NCBI GenBank assembly: GCA_964446955.1
Contig: CAYUQJ010000003.1
Location: forward strand, 248,001-312,000
Reading direction: 5' to 3'
Length of the DNA stretch: 64,000 bases
From: Leptolinea sp964446955
Lineage (GTDB): Bacteria; Chloroflexota; Anaerolineae; Anaerolineales; Anaerolineaceae
Position 1 is the first letter of the stretch. Each line of letters opens with the position of its first letter. Shown here in pieces: positions 60,990 through 64,000 of this stretch. The translations under genes and the position numbers were made by a program. The notes beneath the pieces were generated by a model. The model made no database searches. It was not told the origin of the DNA and worked only from the letters and a program-made list of their open reading frames with translations.

Positions 60990-62262
60990 ATTGAAATTCA
61001 AATGGTGAAAATGCCCTGGTCCATAGTTGCGGGTATGTACCTGTGGGATGACCAAAAGGATCATAGCCGGAAGAGCCGACATCCAGATGGACATGGGGCG
61101 CGCCGACATCTTTGCCTGTCCGTCCGACAACCCCGATGATCTGCCCGGCGAAGACTTCCTGGGTTCCTGATATCAAAACCGTATCCAGATGGTTATATGT
61201 GATCAGGCGTGGAAAATTATCAACCATGACAATGACCTGTTTACCCATTTTCTCGGATTCCCGGACAGTAGCCATACCAAAACCGACGGAGATCACAAGA
61301 TCACCTTTCTGTCCACCGATGTCGACACCATCCAGGTTGTCCGTCAACCGGTTGGGAAGTTGGTTGTAGCTTTTCGGACTGAGAGCTGTCCTGGTGCGCC
61401 AATCCAGGCCCCAGCCAATGCGGGGGTCATGGTCAAAAAAGCTGTAGATGTAAGGTTCTCCCAACAATGGGGGATATGGCAGAGCTCCCTGCGTTAAACC
61501 GATATTGACCTCATCTTTCCCCGCTTCTATGTAATATGTGTTGGTGATCTTCATCAAGTGGGTTTGTACCAGTGCCTGCTCCGGTACTGATATCCCGTTC
61601 AACTCATAGGCTGGAATGGTGACCGGCTTCACATAGCGATTCTGGTAAGCCATGCCGGGTGCCGGACCTTCGTTTTTGTCGATGAAATTTAAACCAACAA
61701 AGTCACCCTGCCGTATGGCCGAATTTTCGATGGAAAAATATCCCTGTTCATCCGTAAGCACGCAGTCCTGGACTGTTCCCTTGAGGGATGCACATACTTC
61801 AATATTGGATAATCCGGGTTCCATGATTGTGATCAAGGTCCAATCACGGGTATGGGGATGTCCGGCAACATAATCTTCAAGAGTATGGATGAAATCCACA
61901 TTTTGCGTCTGCGGTCGGTATCCCGGATGTATCAAACCATCGAAATACTTCATGCGAATCTCACTGCGGGATCCGGATAGATCGATATCAAAGAACAAGT
62001 GACCGTCAATCGATGCCGGAAGGCTGGTTGCCGTTGGAACAGGTGATGGCGGCAGTACGGTCGGGATGGCTGTCGGGGTGGATGTGGGAATGCTGGTTGG
62101 CAAAATGGTCTGGGGAGTTGGAGCCACAGTGGGTGGATTGTCTGAGGGAACGACAGGAACAATTTCTGGTGGGGGCGAAGCCGGACGAGAAAAAACAACC
62201 AGAAGCAAAAGTACCACGATGAGTGCGGATATGATCAATAAGCCGATTTTCTTGTTCACCAT
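60988..62262 (-). CDS. Membrane-anchored protein with M23-like C-terminal domain
   Basis: 424 residues: one N-terminal membrane helix (about 6-25), a Pro/Thr/Ser-rich linker (28-85), a beta-rich middle (SIDGHLFFDIDLSG, GTVQDCVLTDEQGYFSIE, a carboxypeptidase-regulatory-like fold) and a C-terminal M23/LytM-like region (about 290-420) with GAPHVHLDV. The first zinc-site motif, normally HxGxD, reads NLDGVDIGG, so one His is missing and the domain may be inactive, perhaps a binding module. GGAGGG lies just upstream; GTG 62259 fits the spacing better than ATG 62262. Confidence 0.85.
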   Translation of the reverse strand: MVNKKIGLLIISALIVVLLLLVVFSRPASPPPEIVPVVPSDNPPTVAPTPQTILPTSIPTSTPTAIPTVLPPSPVPTATSLPASIDGHLFFDIDLSGSRSEIRMKYFDGLIHPGYRPQTQNVDFIHTLEDYVAGHPHTRDWTLITIMEPGLSNIEVCASLKGTVQDCVLTDEQGYFSIENSAIRQGDFVGLNFIDKNEGPAPGMAYQNRYVKPVTIPAYELNGISVPEQALVQTHLMKITNTYYIEAGKDEVNIGLTQGALPYPPLLGEPYIYSFFDHDPRIGWGLDWRTRTALSPKSYNQLPNRLTDNLDGVDIGGQKGDLVISVGFGMATVRESEKMGKQVIVMVDNFPRLITYNHLDTVLISGTQEVFAGQIIGVVGRTGKDVGAPHVHLDVGSSGYDPFGHPTGTYPQLWTRAFSPFEFQ

Positions 62263-62339
62263 TCCCTCCAGTGGATTATCCGGTGATTCCTTTATCCCAA
62301 AATATTATAGGTTTTTGTAAGTTTTTGTGTTTTGTACTC

Positions 62340-62394
62340 TTGACAATTCCAGATATGGTTCTGGTATAATATCAATGACCAAAATACTAAAGTA
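62340..62394 (+). promoter_or_regulatory. TetR/ABC promoter with candidate operators
   Basis: Perfect -35 TTGACA (62340-62345) and -10 TATAAT (62365-62370) at a long 19-base spacing. The spacer carries an inverted repeat CCAGA-6-TCTGG (62349-62364), and a second, TACTAAAGTA (62385-62394), lies just after the start site. Either could be the binding site of the TetR protein encoded at 62418; the unusual spacer fits a promoter needing distortion or tight repression. Confidence 0.6.
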
Positions 62395-62417
62395 GTCATA
62401 GAGTACCAGAGGTGCTT

Positions 62418-63080
62418 ATGCCCAGATGGTTTTCGGAAGATGAGAAAGAAATAATCCGCGGAAAATTGCTGGAACAGGGTGAAAAACAATTCTCCCGGTT
62501 CGGGTTTAAAAAGACCAGTGTGGATGAGATCGCCGCGGCGGTGGGAATCTCAAAAGGCGCTTTTTACCGTTTTTTTGAATCGAAAGAGCTATTGTTCATG
62601 GAGATCATTGAACAGATTGAGGTCCGCAGCCGTCGTAAAATTCTGGCCTCCATTGATCTATCCGGAGCAACGCCGCGGGTTCGGTTGTTCCGCCTGTTGA
62701 AAAGAGCCTTCAATCTTTTCGCAGAATTTCCGATGCTTCAGCAGCTTACAGGGAATGACCTTGACATATTGATGCGCGGAGTACCGGTTGATACCTTTCG
62801 CGCCCATATAACAAGTGATCAGGGTTTCATTGACGAGTTAATTGCTGAGTGCCGTAAATCTGGCATATCCATCCAGATCGGAACGGAAGAAATGCTTGCA
62901 TTGATCTATCCGTTGGTTGTTTCATTTGTTTCCGGTTTTGGCCAGGGAGACCAGACTCTGCCTGGAAATCTTGATATGCATTTGGAATTGATCGCTGCCT
63001 ACTGCCTGGGTGAAATCGAGTTGGAATGCCAGCTGCCAGACAGAATAGATGAGAGCAACGAAGAAGGAAAATTAGAATGA
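62418..63080 (+). CDS. TetR-family transcriptional regulator
   Basis: 220 residues from ATG 62418, with AGAGG five bases upstream (GTG 62412 lies inside that site). The N-terminal HTH (about 15-60) is typical: TSVDEIAAAVGISKGAFYRFF. The C-terminal ligand-binding part is helical and unassigned. Its stop overlaps the ABC ATPase start by four bases (ATGA), so it probably controls that transporter. It diverges from the M23-like gene. Confidence 0.93.
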   Translation: MPRWFSEDEKEIIRGKLLEQGEKQFSRFGFKKTSVDEIAAAVGISKGAFYRFFESKELLFMEIIEQIEVRSRRKILASIDLSGATPRVRLFRLLKRAFNLFAEFPMLQQLTGNDLDILMRGVPVDTFRAHITSDQGFIDELIAECRKSGISIQIGTEEMLALIYPLVVSFVSGFGQGDQTLPGNLDMHLELIAAYCLGEIELECQLPDRIDESNEEGKLE

Positions 63081-64000
63081 ATATGATTGAAACAGTAGGG
63101 CTCGGAAAAAATTACAGGGATGTAAAGGCAGTGGAAAACCTGTCCCTGAATGTCGCCGAGGGAGAAATATATGCATTCCTGGGTTTAAATGGAGCCGGGA
63201 AGACCACAACCATTCGTATGTTGCTTGGAATGGTCAAACCGACTACGGGATATGCGGCAGTTCTTCAAACCAGGGTTTCGCCGGGATCTAACAAGCCCTG
63301 GAAGGATGTAGGCTATCTTGTGGAGACACCTCATCCATACGCAGAAATGACTGTAATCGAGAACCTGGAAGCAGCCCGTTACCTGCATCCTGGAACACCG
63401 AAATCGGCTGTCAGCGAGATCATAGAACGGCTGGGGTTGTCTGAATATGCCAACCGGCGGGCTGGCAATCTTTCACTGGGGAATATCCAACGGTTGGGAT
63501 TGGCGAAAGCTCTTATCCACAAACCCAGATTGCTGTTTCTGGATGAACCGGCAAACGGGCTGGATCCTTCCGGGATCGTGGAGATTCGTGAGCTTTTACT
63601 TCAAATGACCCGGGAGGAAGGGGTCACGGTGTTTATGTCCAGCCATATTCTGGCGGAGGTTTCCCGCCTGGCTCAGAGAATTGGAATTATCCATAAAGGA
63701 CATCTTCTTCAGGAATTGACCCGTGAAGACCTGGAAAAGAACCGTCATCGCCGGTTGATTCTGCAAACACAGGATAATATCCAGGCTTTGCAGGTCTTAC
63801 ATGCAAACGGCAGGGTGGATTGTGCCCCGATGAATGGGAGCATTCTCTTAACGGATGACTTTTCAATCCAAAGGCCGGACAGGGTGAATGAGATCCTGGT
63901 CAACGCCGGGTTTCCTCCGACCCGTTTATATGTGGAAGAGGAAGAATTGGAAGATTATTTCTTGCGTTTGGTAGGCATGGAAGAAGGATATACAAATGGA
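63077..64000 (+). CDS. ABC transporter ATP-binding protein (cut by window edge)
   Basis: The reading frame starts at ATG 63077 and is open to the window end, 308 codons seen. Walker A GLNGAGKT (36-43), Q-loop near YLVETPHP, signature changed to LSLGN, Walker B LLFLDEPANGLDP and switch His in MSSHILAEV. Resembles bacitracin- or lantibiotic-type (BcrA-like) exporters. A permease gene is expected right after the window. Translationally coupled to the TetR gene. Confidence 0.93.
   Translation, partial: MNMIETVGLGKNYRDVKAVENLSLNVAEGEIYAFLGLNGAGKTTTIRMLLGMVKPTTGYAAVLQTRVSPGSNKPWKDVGYLVETPHPYAEMTVIENLEAARYLHPGTPKSAVSEIIERLGLSEYANRRAGNLSLGNIQRLGLAKALIHKPRLLFLDEPANGLDPSGIVEIRELLLQMTREEGVTVFMSSHILAEVSRLAQRIGIIHKGHLLQELTREDLEKNRHRRLILQTQDNIQALQVLHANGRVDCAPMNGSILLTDDFSIQRPDRVNEILVNAGFPPTRLYVEEEELEDYFLRLVGMEEGYTNG

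Overview
The window looks like a chromosomal segment of a Chloroflexota bacterium, most likely class Anaerolineae. The evidence is indirect: lipoproteins and membrane proteins with Thr/Pro-rich linkers, abundant Ser/Thr kinase signalling, a type 2 isoleucyl-tRNA synthetase behind a T-box leader, an Asp-type MurA, and the absence of any lipopolysaccharide gene. No rRNA, CRISPR array, insertion sequence, phage or plasmid gene was seen. Coding density is high. The only stretch longer than 300 bases without a gene (446-938) is filled by a promoter and the T-box leader.

Layout. 1-445: start of a PAS-domain signalling protein, cut by the window edge. 652-7725: T-box, ileS, lspA, rluD, threonine aldolase and purine nucleoside phosphorylase. 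7826-14256: a membrane protein, an acetyltransferase, a large 7TM-GAF-HTH protein, an S1-domain protein and a compact FtsK. 14346-18258: CDP-alcohol phosphatidyltransferase, lgt and an ABC-2 exporter. 18263-23801 (mostly minus): HNH nuclease, DegV, FakA-like kinase, Asp23, rpmB (plus), rpe and a Ser/Thr kinase, an arrangement resembling the prkC-rpe-rpmB-yloU-yloV region of Firmicutes. 23873-25806: Ca2+/H+ exchanger, SH3-like protein and DUF971 protein.

25840-31650 is the most interesting locus. Behind one good promoter lie six closely spaced or overlapping genes: a cytosolic Ser/Thr kinase fused to a PQQ-type beta-propeller, a PP2C phosphatase, a J-domain/VWA fusion, a zinc-ribbon/FHA protein, an unrecognised 79-residue protein and an OmpR-type response regulator. 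It resembles the kinase/PP2C/VWA (TerY-P type) triads but adds a chaperone J domain, an FHA reader and a response regulator.

31819-44339: Hsp20, thioredoxin, murA (minus), trypsin-like protease, alpha/beta hydrolase, an F1-only ATP synthase operon (atpAGDC), MreB, Rex and two metallopeptidases. 44482-48359: two-component system next to an HtrA-type lipoprotein protease, probably envelope stress control. 48501-53138: two multi-pass membrane proteins (one a likely glycosyltransferase), a secreted protein, a VanZ-like protein and tRNA-Arg(CCG). 53147-56881 (minus): DUF2344/radical SAM pair, an atypical SDR and a DUF503 protein. 57021-64000: folC, lon, an M23-like protein, and a TetR regulator translationally coupled to an ABC ATPase that runs off the window.

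Two enzymes carry substitutions that predict intrinsic antibiotic resistance: IleRS with a GVHH version of the HIGH motif (mupirocin) and MurA with Asp117 in place of the catalytic Cys (fosfomycin). All assignments come from reading the sequence; no database search was run.
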